A stretch of 32,243 nt of DNA from Methanobrevibacter sp. (GTDB lineage: Archaea; Methanobacteriota; Methanobacteria; Methanobacteriales; Methanobacteriaceae): contig JAITXE010000062.1 of assembly GCA_031284925.1 (NCBI GenBank), positions 1 through 32,243 of the forward strand, given 5' to 3'. Below the pieces are notes generated by a model. The model was not told the DNA's origin. It saw only the letters and a list, made by a program, of their open reading frames with translations, and searched no databases. A program made the position numbers and the translations under genes. Below are positions 1-7,914 of the stretch, in pieces. Every line of letters starts with the position of its first letter. Position 1 is the stretch's first letter.

Positions 1-105
1 TTAGCCCGAGAATTAATTTCAGAAAACTGTGATAAACCAGTCCAAGTTTTTACAGATGTTATTTATAGCATATATTTTGACTTAATAAACCAGGAAATTG
101 CATAA
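1..105 (+). pseudogene. 3' end of an unidentified gene, probably decayed
   Basis: Frame 1 is open from the window edge for 34 codons and ends with TAA at 103-105 (the tail reads FDLINQEIA). The start lies outside the window, so this is a partial gene. After the stop, coding-like text seems to continue in shifted frames to about 235 (for example YANVIVYNNN, then KPFLEIF), which suggests that the stop is part of decay and that the original protein was longer. I do not recognise the family. The 141-235 part resembles 5141-5235 at the DNA level, so both may derive from one repeated, perhaps mobile, gene. Confidence 0.35.
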
Positions 106-655
106 AGATCATCAATAGGTAAAGCACTCTGAAAAAGATATATGCTAATGTTATTGTATATAATAATAATCGTGAAAATAGAAACTCTTTATTAAAACCA
201 TTTTTAGAGATTTTTAGGGGAATATCCAAGCAAATTCTTTCTATTTAATATGTATTAATAAAAGAATGTTTTTTTAATTTTCAACAGAGATTCTATGAAA
301 TATTCAAAATTATATTATTTTGTAATGATAAGTTACATGAGCGATAATTAAAATACTATAAAAGAAATATAAATATATTACATTTAATTATTTTTTTAGA
401 ATGGTTCATAACAACTTATCCAATGAAAAACCCACCTAATTTTACAATACATGATATATAATCTGAGATATATTAAACTGTTAAGTTATTGATTATTATT
501 AATTGTTAAAATGAATTTTTTTTATTTAATTTACGCAATGGAAGCATAGTAAAGCAGTAAAGAACTATCGAGAAAGGATTTAATTAATGTAGTAATCAAA
601 TATAATAATTGAAATAAATATTTAACATGTTAATAATAACATTATCTAATCTTAT
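106..655. other. AT-rich stretch without an intact gene
   Basis: No ORF with a ribosome binding site is visible on either strand. The first 130 bases probably hold frameshifted continuation of the gene that ends at 105. The rest is AT-rich with scattered stops, and I see no RNA gene. Confidence 0.5.
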
Positions 656-1108
656 ATGAATGGAAAATTAAGTGTGGAAACTAAATTGACTGCAAAAAAA
701 TTTAATTAGGAGATTAATAAAGATGATCTAATTCTTAAAGAAATTGCTAAAATAGATAAAAAAATAAATGCAAGAATTGATAGTCTTGAAAATAATCATA
801 TATAAGTTCACTTGCAAGGAGAATTAAATATATTACATAAAGATATGGAAAATGTGAATAAAAATATATGATATGAAAAATAATATTAATATTTTATGGT
901 ACGTTTGATGATAAAGTAAGGAGTTTAATAGGAAATTCAATGATCAAAATAAAGAATTAAATAGAATTAGGGAAAAAGAAATGTTGTATTTATTAAAAAA
1001 AGTTTAGAATGGACTAATAAAGAGGTAATTGGAATGGGTCTCAGTATTATTGGTATATTATTAACCATACTATTATGGACAGATATTAATTATTTATTCC
1101 ATTTATAA
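656..1108 (+). pseudogene. Broken gene for a coiled-coil protein with a C-terminal membrane anchor
   Basis: An ATG at 656 opens a frame that stops at TAG after 17 codons. Reading then continues as a charged, heptad-like segment (KEIAKIDKKINARIDSLENN), meets further stops, and ends in another frame with a clear hydrophobic helix (VIGMGLSIIGILLTILLW) and TAA at 1106-1108. The pattern of coiled coil followed by a single C-terminal transmembrane helix suggests a tail-anchored membrane protein before decay. At least three stops or frameshifts separate the parts, so no full product can be made. The family is not recognised. It converges on the intact gene at 1238. Confidence 0.4.
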
Positions 1109-1237
1109 TCCTTTACCATGTACTATAATACATTGCCAGTTTAAACTTTTTATTATAATCTGCTTTATTTTTCCATGTTTGCATTTTTAATATTTAAGGA
1201 TTTACATAGAACTTATGATATATTAAGAATCAATAAG

Positions 1238-1858
1238 TTATTCATTTAACTCTTTAATAAATTTATTCATTTTTTCATTCTCCCACTGTGCACTGAATAT
1301 TTTTTCATCCACATGGAAAATAAATAAATATCTATAAAAAGTTGTTAGTGCAGTAAATATAATTATTATATCAATCCATTGAAAATTTGATGGGTGTTGC
1401 TGTTGAAGAATTATTAGTATAATATCTATTGCTATAACTCTAAGTAATAATTTATAAAATTTATTTTTTGCTTTTACTTTATCTTCATCGAACTTAGTGT
1501 GAACATCGGTTATACTAGGTATTTCATCTTTCTTCATGTATTTTTTAAGTTTTTCATCTCCAATTTCTGCATTTTTAAACTTTTTTTTCAGATTGTATAA
1601 TTTAATATATCTATAAAGTATTATTACTAAAAATACAATCATAATATAAATATCAGTAATGTTATTCATAAATCCCATAGTATTAGGATCCATTGTTAAA
1701 TTAGTTCCAGCAGGGGGTACTGCGATATTTCCCATTAATTGTCTTCTTAAAATAAGAAATATAGCTAAACCAATAGCGAATATGGTTTGTAAATAAAATG
1801 CTTTACTTTCTTTAACTAATATTTTTGATTTTTGTTCAGTTGTTTCATTAACCATCAT
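1238..1858 (-). CDS. Hypothetical membrane protein, about four TM helices
   Basis: A 206-residue ORF of unknown function. Predicted hydrophobic helices lie near residues 20-37 (TIFAIGLAIFLILRR), 68-85 (DIYIMIVFLVIILYRY), 135-152 (LLLRVIAIDIILIILQ) and 158-176 (WIDIIIIFTALTTFYRYL). A lysine-rich cytoplasm-like loop lies between helices 2 and 3. A GAGG motif sits 6 bases before the ATG at 1858, supporting that start; a second Met follows directly. It stands alone on the minus strand between two decayed plus-strand genes. Its uninterrupted frame in such a decayed neighbourhood suggests it is still under selection or is a recent arrival. No family assigned. Confidence 0.6.
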   Translation of the reverse strand: MMVNETTEQKSKILVKESKAFYLQTIFAIGLAIFLILRRQLMGNIAVPPAGTNLTMDPNTMGFMNNITDIYIMIVFLVIILYRYIKLYNLKKKFKNAEIGDEKLKKYMKKDEIPSITDVHTKFDEDKVKAKNKFYKLLLRVIAIDIILIILQQQHPSNFQWIDIIIIFTALTTFYRYLFIFHVDEKIFSAQWENEKMNKFIKELNE

Positions 1859-2261
1859 TTCAGCCTCAGCATTTAAAAAAAATTAAATTTTCTGTATTAT
1901 TCTTGAATATTAATGCTAAAAGTTTATTAATAATATATTTAATAATATTAATATTGGAATTTATTATTTAACTTATTTAAAAACATAATTTAATAAGTTA
2001 TTAATAAATTATTCACCAAAGGTTTATATGTAATAAAGCAATATAATCACATATGTGATTTTTCATATTAAAAAAATTTATAAAATCTTTTAAAGAAGAT
2101 GTTTTTAATAGATAAAATGATTTTAGAAATTGGAAAAATCAGACTACTTTTTACAATACCCCTAAGTTAGAATGAAAAGAGTTTTAATATTAAAGAATAT
2201 TATCAATTGTTTAAATATAAAACTTTTAAGATTTAATTCATTATATTAAGGTGAATTTATC
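1859..2261. other. Intergenic region between divergent genes
   Basis: About 400 bases with no gene I can support. It must hold the promoter of the minus-strand membrane protein and of the plus-strand HEPN remnant. A TATA-like TTTATATG lies near 2031, followed by a perfect 16-bp palindrome (listed separately). Confidence 0.5.
2045..2060. promoter_or_regulatory. Perfect 16-bp palindrome, possible operator
   Basis: AATCACATATGTGATT equals its own reverse complement. It lies 10-15 bases downstream of a TATA-like sequence (TTTATATG), where a bound dimeric repressor would block initiation. This is a typical place for an archaeal operator, but no regulator gene is nearby and the downstream gene is broken. 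Position and symmetry are seen; function is inferred. Confidence 0.35.
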
Positions 2262-2644
2262 ATGAATAGAAAAGAAATAGCTACTGATTTTGCAAATTCT
2301 TTGAATTTCCCAAATTTAAAGTAGCTAAAACTCTTTTTGAAAATGAACATTATAATGATTCAATTAGTAGATCATATTATGCAGTTTTTTATTAGTTAAA
2401 TCATTGTTAGCTAAAAAAGGAATATTTCCTAAAACTCATAATGGACTTATTCATCAATTTTCTTTAGAGTATGTTAAAAATGATAATTTTGATTATGAAA
2501 TCTTTTCATTTTTTACTGAACTAAAAGAATATAGGAGAAGAATCAGATTATATAGTATCAACTCGGGTTAATGAAAAACAAGCTGAAGAATGTTTAATTA
2601 ATGCCAAAATATTTTTAGAAGAATCTGAGAAGTTTTTATATTAA
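2262..2644 (+). pseudogene. Broken HEPN-domain protein gene
   Basis: An AAGGTGA ribosome binding site precedes ATG 2262, and the frame opens as MNRKEIATDFA. Homology-like text then runs through three frames: YNDSISRSYYAVFY, then LLAKKGIFPKTHNGLIHQF, then EESDYIVSTRVNEKQAEECL, ending at TAA 2642-2644. This order (the N-D-x-x-S-R-x-x-Y-Y-A motif, a KTH-G segment, then an EADY-like helix and a C-terminal EEA helix) is characteristic of small prokaryotic HEPN proteins, usually the RNase-like or substrate-binding partner of a MNT nucleotidyltransferase. TAG/TAA stops and at least two small indels prevent a full product. No MNT partner is visible beside it. Confidence 0.7.
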
Positions 2645-2773
2645 TGTTTTGTGTTACTGATAATCTTAGCAAAGTAATTTTTAAACATTGCTATTTGGAA
2701 AATCCAGCATATTTATACTGTTTACAATAATATATTATATATTCTTTTTCCTAAAAAATATAATTGTGATTTT

Positions 2774-3799
2774 ATGAGAGTTATATCACCTTCAAGGTTA
2801 CATATGACATTAATAGACCTAAATGGGTCTTATGCTCGCTCAAACGGAGGTATTGGTTTGACATTATCAGATCCTTCTATTTCATTAAAAGGAGAGTTGA
2901 GTGAAAAAGGTGTATCTTTAGATTTTAGTTTTGAGATTGAGGATGAAATTAAATGGGATTTCCAATCAAAAATCTTAAATTCATCTAATAGATTAATTAA
3001 ACACTTTTCAATTAAAAATGGATTTCATTTCACTCTTGAAAAGTCATATCCAATGCATTCAGGTTTAGGTTCAGGAACTCAAATTGCTTTATCAACTGGT
3101 AGACTTATTTGTGAGTTATTAAAAGATGATTTAGGTCTCAATTATTTAAATAATAATAACACTTCAAACACTATTAATTCTGTTTCTTTGGCTGAGATTC
3201 TTAAAAGAGGAGGAACCTCTGGTATTGGTATCTTTTCATTTGACTATGGCGGATTTATTCTTGATGGAGGGCATGATTTAAATCAAACAAAAACATTCCT
3301 CCCATCTTCTGCTTCCTCTGCAAAACCCCCTGTTTTACTTGGAAATTATGATTTTCCAAAGGATTGGAATTTAGTAATAGCTATTGCTAATGGTGATAAT
3401 ACAATCACTGGGAGAAAAGAGGTTGATATATTTCAAAAGTACTGTCCTATAGCTAAAAGTGATGTTGAGAAATTATCTCACTTAATACTCATGAATTTAA
3501 TTCCTTTCATGTTAGAAAAAGATATTGAATCTTTTGGTAAGGTCATAAATCAAATTCAAGATTTAGGATTTAAAAAGATTGAGATAGATTTACAATCAGA
3601 GTATATTAAGGCTGCTATGGAAAAAATGAGGGAATTTGGGGCTTATGGTGTTGGAATGAGTTCTTTTGGTCCTACAATTTATGGATTCACTCATAAGAAT
3701 ACTAAAGAAGTTTATAAAGCTACTAAAGAATATTTTAGGGATAATGGGATTGTATTTGTTACAAAAGCACAAAATCATGGGCATATCTTAGAAAAATAG
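2774..3799 (+). CDS. mptG: Beta-ribofuranosylaminobenzene 5'-phosphate synthase
   Basis: This enzyme condenses 4-hydroxybenzoate or p-aminobenzoate with PRPP, with decarboxylation, to give the first arylribose precursor of methanopterin, the C1 carrier of methanogenesis. The protein (341 residues) belongs to the GHMP-kinase-like beta-RFAP synthase family. It opens with the family signature (SPSRLHMTLIDLNG) and carries the glycine-rich GHMP loop SYPMHSGLGSGTQIALS at about residues 91-107. A second conserved block is GGTSGIGIFSFDYGG near 145-160. Length is normal for the family. GTGAT, matching the anti-Shine-Dalgarno, lies 4-5 bases before the ATG. hacB follows after 15 bases, so the two probably form an operon for cofactor synthesis. 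The frame is intact. Confidence 0.93.
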   Translation: MRVISPSRLHMTLIDLNGSYARSNGGIGLTLSDPSISLKGELSEKGVSLDFSFEIEDEIKWDFQSKILNSSNRLIKHFSIKNGFHFTLEKSYPMHSGLGSGTQIALSTGRLICELLKDDLGLNYLNNNNTSNTINSVSLAEILKRGGTSGIGIFSFDYGGFILDGGHDLNQTKTFLPSSASSAKPPVLLGNYDFPKDWNLVIAIANGDNTITGRKEVDIFQKYCPIAKSDVEKLSHLILMNLIPFMLEKDIESFGKVINQIQDLGFKKIEIDLQSEYIKAAMEKMREFGAYGVGMSSFGPTIYGFTHKNTKEVYKATKEYFRDNGIVFVTKAQNHGHILEK

Positions 3800-3814
3800 A
3801 ATGGGGGTGTTTAT

Positions 3815-4312
3815 ATGGATTTAAAAGGAAAAGTATGGGAATTTGGAAGTAATATAGATACCGATGTTATTATTCCGGGCAGATATTTAAGAACATTTAA
3901 TCCCGATGATTTATCTGCACATGTGATGGAAGGAGAACGAGCTGATTTTGCTAATAAAGTTCAAAAAGGAGATATTATAGTTGGACAATGGAATTTTGGT
4001 TGCGGATCTTCAAGAGAGCAAGCACCAATAGCTATTAAAAATGCTGGTGTTGATGCTGTAATAGCTAAATCTTTTGCAAGAATATTCTATCGCAATGCTA
4101 TTAATGTAGGATTACCAGTAATAACAGCAGATATCGATGTAAATGAAGGCCATGTTTTAGAAATAGATCTTAAAAAAGGATATATTCATAATCTAAACAC
4201 GGATAAATTCTTTAAGATAAAATCATTTAAAGATTTCCTACTTAATATATTGCTTGATGGAGGGCTTGTAAACAATTATCTTAAATCAAAAAATAAAAAT
4301 ACTAATATATAA
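3815..4312 (+). CDS. hacB: Homoaconitase/isopropylmalate isomerase small subunit
   Basis: Small (swivel-domain) subunit of an aconitase-type hydro-lyase; 165 residues, the usual length. Family motifs are present: [16 protein letters not shown] at 10-25 and the [10 protein letters not shown] loop near 66-75. The substrate-recognition loop reads YLRT at residues 24-27. From memory of work on the Methanocaldococcus enzymes, YLRT marks homoaconitase (2-oxosuberate and coenzyme B synthesis), whereas leucine-pathway isomerases carry YLVY or YLVM, so I favour homoaconitase (also called AksE). The [4Fe-4S] large subunit is not in the window. A strong GGGGGTG site precedes the ATG, and mptG is 15 bases upstream. 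A leuD role cannot be excluded by sequence alone. Confidence 0.85.
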   Translation: MDLKGKVWEFGSNIDTDVIIPGRYLRTFNPDDLSAHVMEGERADFANKVQKGDIIVGQWNFGCGSSREQAPIAIKNAGVDAVIAKSFARIFYRNAINVGLPVITADIDVNEGHVLEIDLKKGYIHNLNTDKFFKIKSFKDFLLNILLDGGLVNNYLKSKNKNTNI

Positions 4313-4412
4313 TAAATAAATGATTATACTAAGAATCATAATATATACATCATGGTTTAAAATTTTCTATATTAAAATCAAAATTTAGATTTGATATTTA
4401 TTAAATATTGAG

Positions 4413-4843
4413 ATGTTTAATATTTCTAAAGAGGATAAAGGAAAATTAGGTGTTGCTGAAAATATTATAGAGAATAGATTATACTCAAATAGGTGGATTT
4501 TATCCCCAATTTAGGTTTAGTTGTTGTTTTAGTAATAATCCTGGTTAAATTTTCACAAATTCTCATTGCATTTATTCCTGCAAGCTTAAGTATGAATTTT
4601 GAAGATATTGCAATGGCAGTTTTAAATCTTTTAGATTTATCTTTATTTAGGTAATCTATTGTTACTCTTCACTTTTTTAGGTCTTAAAATTAAAATAATT
4701 GGTTCAGTAATTGCAATATCTTTAATTGAGTTACTTAAAGGTTTCTTGCATGTACTTTACACATGACATTTGTTGTATCTGGAGTATTGTTTGTTCTGAT
4801 GAATTATATAACAGAAAAAAGACATGATATAAAAAATGCATAG
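4413..4843 (+). pseudogene. Broken UPF0114/YqhA-family membrane protein gene
   Basis: The reading starts at ATG 4413 (MFNISKEDKGKLGVAENII), passes RLYSNRWILSPI and hits TAG. It resumes in another frame as LGLVVVLVIILVKFSQILIA followed by FEDIAMAVLNLLDLSLF, shifts again to LKIKIIGSVIAISLIELLKG, and ends HMTFVVSGVLFVLMNYITE with TAG at 4841-4843. The order of blocks (S-R-W-x-L-x-P-I, L-x-L-I-D-L-x-L, L-K-x-K-x-x-x-S-x-x-A-I-S, H-x-T-F-V-x-S) matches the UPF0114 family of small integral membrane proteins of unknown function. Several indels and a missing central piece make it non-functional. Confidence 0.6.
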
Positions 4844-5424
4844 GATATTTTTGGATAGTAAAGAAATTTTCACAAAAAATGGCAAAAAATATATAAAGAA
4901 CGATTTCCAGATGGATTTATTATAAAAACTATTTAAACAAGTATGAACAAATAAACAGTATTAAAAAATGAAATATATAAACTGCAAATTATAGTTTGAT
5001 AAAATCCTTAAGTATTAAATGACTTATCGCTTATAATTATCACTTGCAAAAGGTTAAACATGTTAACCTATATATTTTAATTTATTAAGCCATAAATTTG
5101 TTAAAGATTATAACTGGGTAAATCCATGCTTAAAAAATATTCTAATGGTATTGCATATAATATAAATTCTTTATAAGATCATAATTATAGATTTATCAAG
5201 GAATATTCAAGAAAATCTTTCTAAACATCTAACAATAATAAACTGCTTCCTTAATTTTTAATAAAGCTTTTACTGGTAAGTATTTAAAATCAGATGAGAA
5301 TAGTAAAATTTAATAGGATTAATTAATAAAACATGAAATTCATAAAATAATAATAAGATTAATATATAACTTATAAATAATAATTACATATAAAAATATT
5401 TATTTGATATAATATGGTGAGATT
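4844..5424. other. AT-rich stretch with a degenerate coding remnant
   Basis: No intact gene or RNA is seen. The segment 5141-5270 resembles 141-270 (shared CTAATG-TATTG-ATATAAT, then AGGAATAT-CAAG-AAA-TCTTTCTA), consistent with two decayed copies of one sequence. The last 60 bases hold the promoter and ribosome binding site (GGTGAG) of the next ORF. Confidence 0.4.
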
Positions 5425-5715
5425 ATGAAAGTAAATACATTATTATTTAAGTCAAGAAATCAAGAAGAAGCAAAAACATTTGAAATAGGACAAACTTTAT
5501 CCAAGAATGATTTTTCAAACTTAACTGATGAAATACATATAGTAAGTATTAATATAAATACTAAAACAGGATTTATAGAAATAAGTTCTAATTCCAATAA
5601 CTTTTTATGGTATTCTTTAAGTGATATTCAATTTTTATCCTTTACAAGTGATACACAAGAAACTCAGCAGATTAAAAAATCATCTAAAGAAGAAAAGCAT
5701 GAAAGATTTTCATAA
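5425..5715 (+). CDS. Hypothetical small soluble protein
   Basis: A 96-residue ORF with a GGTGAG ribosome binding site 5-6 bases before ATG 5425 and no membrane segment. The N-terminal 75 residues look like a small mixed alpha/beta domain (alternating hydrophobic strands such as IHIVSININ and GFIEISSN). The C-terminal 20 residues are charged and probably disordered (KKSSKEEKHERFS). I do not recognise the family. It stands alone upstream of tRNA-Arg, with about 580 bases of decayed DNA before it. The start context and codon use look normal for this genome, so it is probably expressed. Confidence 0.55.
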   Translation: MKVNTLLFKSRNQEEAKTFEIGQTLSKNDFSNLTDEIHIVSININTKTGFIEISSNSNNFLWYSLSDIQFLSFTSDTQETQQIKKSSKEEKHERFS

Positions 5716-5822
5716 ATTTGGCGTTAGTATTTAAAATGCAGAGTATAATTAATAAGTAAATGAAAAGAACTTATATATATTAAAAGAAATAAAATATGAA
5801 TTTATTATTTTTTTCTTATCAA

Positions 5823-5847
5823 ATATATATATATATATATATATATA
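5823..5847. repeat. (AT)12 microsatellite upstream of tRNA-Arg
   Basis: Twenty-five bases of uninterrupted AT dinucleotide end 17 bases before the tRNA-Arg 5' end. The tract covers the place where the archaeal TATA box (about 25 bases before initiation) should lie, so it probably supplies the TATA element itself and can change length by slippage. Confidence 0.8.
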
Positions 5848-5864
5848 ATTAGTAATGTTTTTCA

Positions 5865-5939
5865 GGGCCTGTGGCCTAGGCTGGATATGGCGACGGACTT
5901 CTAATCCGTAGATCGAGGGTTCAAATCCCTCCAGGTCCG
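5865..5939 (+). tRNA. tRNA-Arg (anticodon TCT)
   Basis: A complete cloverleaf: acceptor GGGCCTG pairs with CAGGTCC, the anticodon stem ACGGA/TCCGT encloses CTTCTAA with anticodon TCT, and the T arm GAGGG-TTCAAAT-CCCTC is perfect. Discriminator G; CCA is not encoded. It reads AGA (and AGG by wobble), the main arginine codon of AT-rich archaea. No intron is present. Confidence 0.96.
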
Positions 5940-6080
5940 TATTTTTATTAAATTAATTTATAATATTAACTACTAATTCTAAAAAATAGCTATTTAATAA
6001 TTAAAATAGAAGATATAAATTTAACAGTGCATTATTAATAGTGATTTTTATAATATTAATTATAAGTTGAGGTGTAAGTA

Positions 6081-6644
6081 ATGAACAATGAACAGGGAGA
6101 TTTTGTAATGCCTGGTGATGTTGTAGGAGTCAGTGAACAGTATTTACCTAATAAATGGACTTATGAAGAGGAAGGGTTTATTAAAGCAGCTGTTATGGGG
6201 AATGTTTCTATAGAACAACATAAAATAGCGATTGTTCCAAAAACCACAACTCCTCTAACTTTAGAAGTGGGTGATACAATCACTGGTCAAATAACTAATG
6301 TTATAGGTCAAAGAGCTTTAGTAGATATCCAAACATCCATTGATTCTTCAAGAGAATTAGCATTACCTTATTCTGGAGCTATACATATATCCCAAATAAA
6401 TAAAGGATATCTTGAAAGGTTAAATGATGCTTTTAGAATTGGTGATATTGTTGAAGGAAAAGTAGTAAAAGTTATAAATGATAGTATTGATTTAAATACT
6501 GAAAGTTCAGAACATGGTGTTATAAAAGCAATGTGTACTCAATGTAGACATTTTATGATTCCAAGTAAAACTGTTGGTACTCTTTACTGTGAAAATTGTA
6601 ATAGAAAAGAAAAAAGGAAAATTTCCTCAAATTATGAATATTAA
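6081..6644 (+). CDS. csl4: Exosome RNA-binding subunit Csl4
   Basis: Cap subunit of the archaeal RNA exosome, which guides RNA into the Rrp41/Rrp42 ring for 3'-5' degradation or tailing. The 187-residue protein shows the family order: N-terminal domain with PGDVVGVSEQY (11-21), a central S1-type RNA-binding domain (about 65-145, including VGDTITGQITNVIGQRALVDI), and a C-terminal zinc ribbon with CTQC and CENC. GAGGTG lies 6 bases before ATG 6081. It heads a tight cluster with rpoL (25 bases on) and tfs, linking RNA synthesis and decay genes as in related methanogens. A short poorly structured C-terminal tail follows the ribbon. Confidence 0.95.
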   Translation: MNNEQGDFVMPGDVVGVSEQYLPNKWTYEEEGFIKAAVMGNVSIEQHKIAIVPKTTTPLTLEVGDTITGQITNVIGQRALVDIQTSIDSSRELALPYSGAIHISQINKGYLERLNDAFRIGDIVEGKVVKVINDSIDLNTESSEHGVIKAMCTQCRHFMIPSKTVGTLYCENCNRKEKRKISSNYEY

Positions 6645-6669
6645 TAAATGAGTTAAAAGGCGAATTAAT

Positions 6670-6948
6670 ATGGATGTTAAACTTATAAAAAATACTAAGA
6701 CTGAATTAGAAATAGCTCTTCCTGGTGAATCTCATAGTATTTGTAATATTTTAAGCAAATATTTAATGGAAGATGAAACTGTAAATTATGCTGTTTATGG
6801 TATAGATCACCCACTCATAGGTGATCCAGTAATTTCAATTAAAGTTGCTAATAAAAAAAGCCATAAAAAAGCTCTTATAACAGCAAATAATAAAATAAAA
6901 AATAATACACTTGAACTTAAAAAATTAATAGAATCAATTGAAGATTAA
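6670..6948 (+). CDS. rpoL: DNA-directed RNA polymerase subunit L (Rpo11)
   Basis: Small subunit of archaeal RNA polymerase, homologous to eukaryotic Rpb11 and the alpha N-terminal domain; it dimerises with subunit D to nucleate polymerase assembly. The 92-residue length is normal. The conserved dimerisation block is visible: ELEIALPGESHSICNILSKY at about 12-31, then VNYAVYGIDHPLIGDPVISI near 38-57, followed by the C-terminal helix of lysine-rich sequence. The GGCGAA-type site is weak, but spacing from csl4 is short and the start matches the family. It is cotranscribed with csl4 and tfs. Confidence 0.95.
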   Translation: MDVKLIKNTKTELEIALPGESHSICNILSKYLMEDETVNYAVYGIDHPLIGDPVISIKVANKKSHKKALITANNKIKNNTLELKKLIESIED

Positions 6949-6984
6949 TTAATCATTGTGGTCATTTATAAATGAGAAGATAAT

Positions 6985-7299
6985 ATGGATTTTTGCCCTA
7001 AATGTGGAACAGTGATGCTTCCCAATGAAAATAAACTAAAATGTAAATGTGGGTTTGAAAAAGATTTAAGTATTGATGAAACAAATCAATATTCTATATC
7101 TGAAGAGGTTTCATCAGATGATAATATTGTGATGGTGGATAAAGAGGTAAGTACACTTCCAACTACCAATGAAACTTGTCCTAAATGTAGTCATAATAAA
7201 GCATTTTGGTGGCTTAAACAAACTCGTAGTGCTGATGAAGCTGAAACCAGATTTTTCAGATGTACTGAGTGTAAACACAGTTGGAGAGAATATGATTAA
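6985..7299 (+). CDS. tfs: Transcription factor S (TFIIS-like cleavage factor)
   Basis: Stimulates RNA cleavage by backtracked archaeal RNA polymerase. At 104 residues it is normal length. The N-terminal zinc ribbon uses CPKC (4-7) and CKC (about 20-22). A linker of about 40 residues follows. The C-terminal ribbon has CPKC and CTEC, and between them the catalytic hairpin contains the acidic pair in RSADEAETRFF, the residues that reach into the polymerase active site. The ATG follows a GAAGATAAT leader after the rpoL stop, 36 bases upstream, so it is likely in the same operon. The intact DE pair argues for an active factor rather than an inhibitory paralogue. Confidence 0.95.
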   Translation: MDFCPKCGTVMLPNENKLKCKCGFEKDLSIDETNQYSISEEVSSDDNIVMVDKEVSTLPTTNETCPKCSHNKAFWWLKQTRSADEAETRFFRCTECKHSWREYD

Positions 7300-7341
7300 A
7301 TTTATCAAATGATTAATTATGAGTTAAAAAAGAGTGAGTTT

Positions 7342-7914
7342 ATGTCGGATGATAAAAAACCTTTTAAATTAAATAATTCTGTTAAATCCGATAAGGATAA
7401 AAAAGTAACTTCAGATGAATCGGAGTCAAATAAAATAGATAGTAATGCTGTAGAAGAACATAATCTTGTCCCTGATATTTTCATTTTTGGAAAAATAAAG
7501 TCATTTATAAAAGAGGACATGGAAAAAAACTATCCTTTTACAGTTATTTTCTCATCTATAGTTGGATTAGTTATTTTCATCATGGGAATTGTTTTATCTT
7601 TAGGAACTAGTGAAACTATTGTAGATAATGTAGCTTTTCATGAGAATGGAATGTTTGATGCTTTAATAGCCATTATTGGGTTTCTTCTATTGGCACTATC
7701 GCTTTATCACTTATTTATAAAAAAATCAGGGCTTGGATTAAATTTAGACTCTTTAAAAGACTTAGATTCCACAAAAGAAGACATAAAAACTTCAGAAAAT
7801 TTTGGAGTAGAAAAATCAAAAGATAAAAATGATATAGAAAAGATAGATATTCCAATCATTAAAAAAGATATAAGTTTTAAAAATGATGAAACAGATAATA
7901 ATGATAATCAATGA
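7342..7914 (+). CDS. Hypothetical membrane protein with two TM helices, tfs operon
   Basis: The ORF track starts at 7309, but AGAGTGAG lies 5 bases before the ATG at 7342, so I choose 7342 (190 residues, MSDDKKPF). The N-terminal 55 residues are very charged and serine/aspartate rich, probably disordered. Two hydrophobic helices follow at about residues 68-92 (IFSSIVGLVIFIMGIVLSL) and 107-125 (ALIAIIGFLLLALSLYHLF). The C-terminal 60 residues are again charged. No enzyme motif is visible. It begins 42 bases after tfs on the same strand and is probably the last gene of the csl4-rpoL-tfs operon. Family unknown. Confidence 0.6.
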   Translation: MSDDKKPFKLNNSVKSDKDKKVTSDESESNKIDSNAVEEHNLVPDIFIFGKIKSFIKEDMEKNYPFTVIFSSIVGLVIFIMGIVLSLGTSETIVDNVAFHENGMFDALIAIIGFLLLALSLYHLFIKKSGLGLNLDSLKDLDSTKEDIKTSENFGVEKSKDKNDIEKIDIPIIKKDISFKNDETDNNDNQ

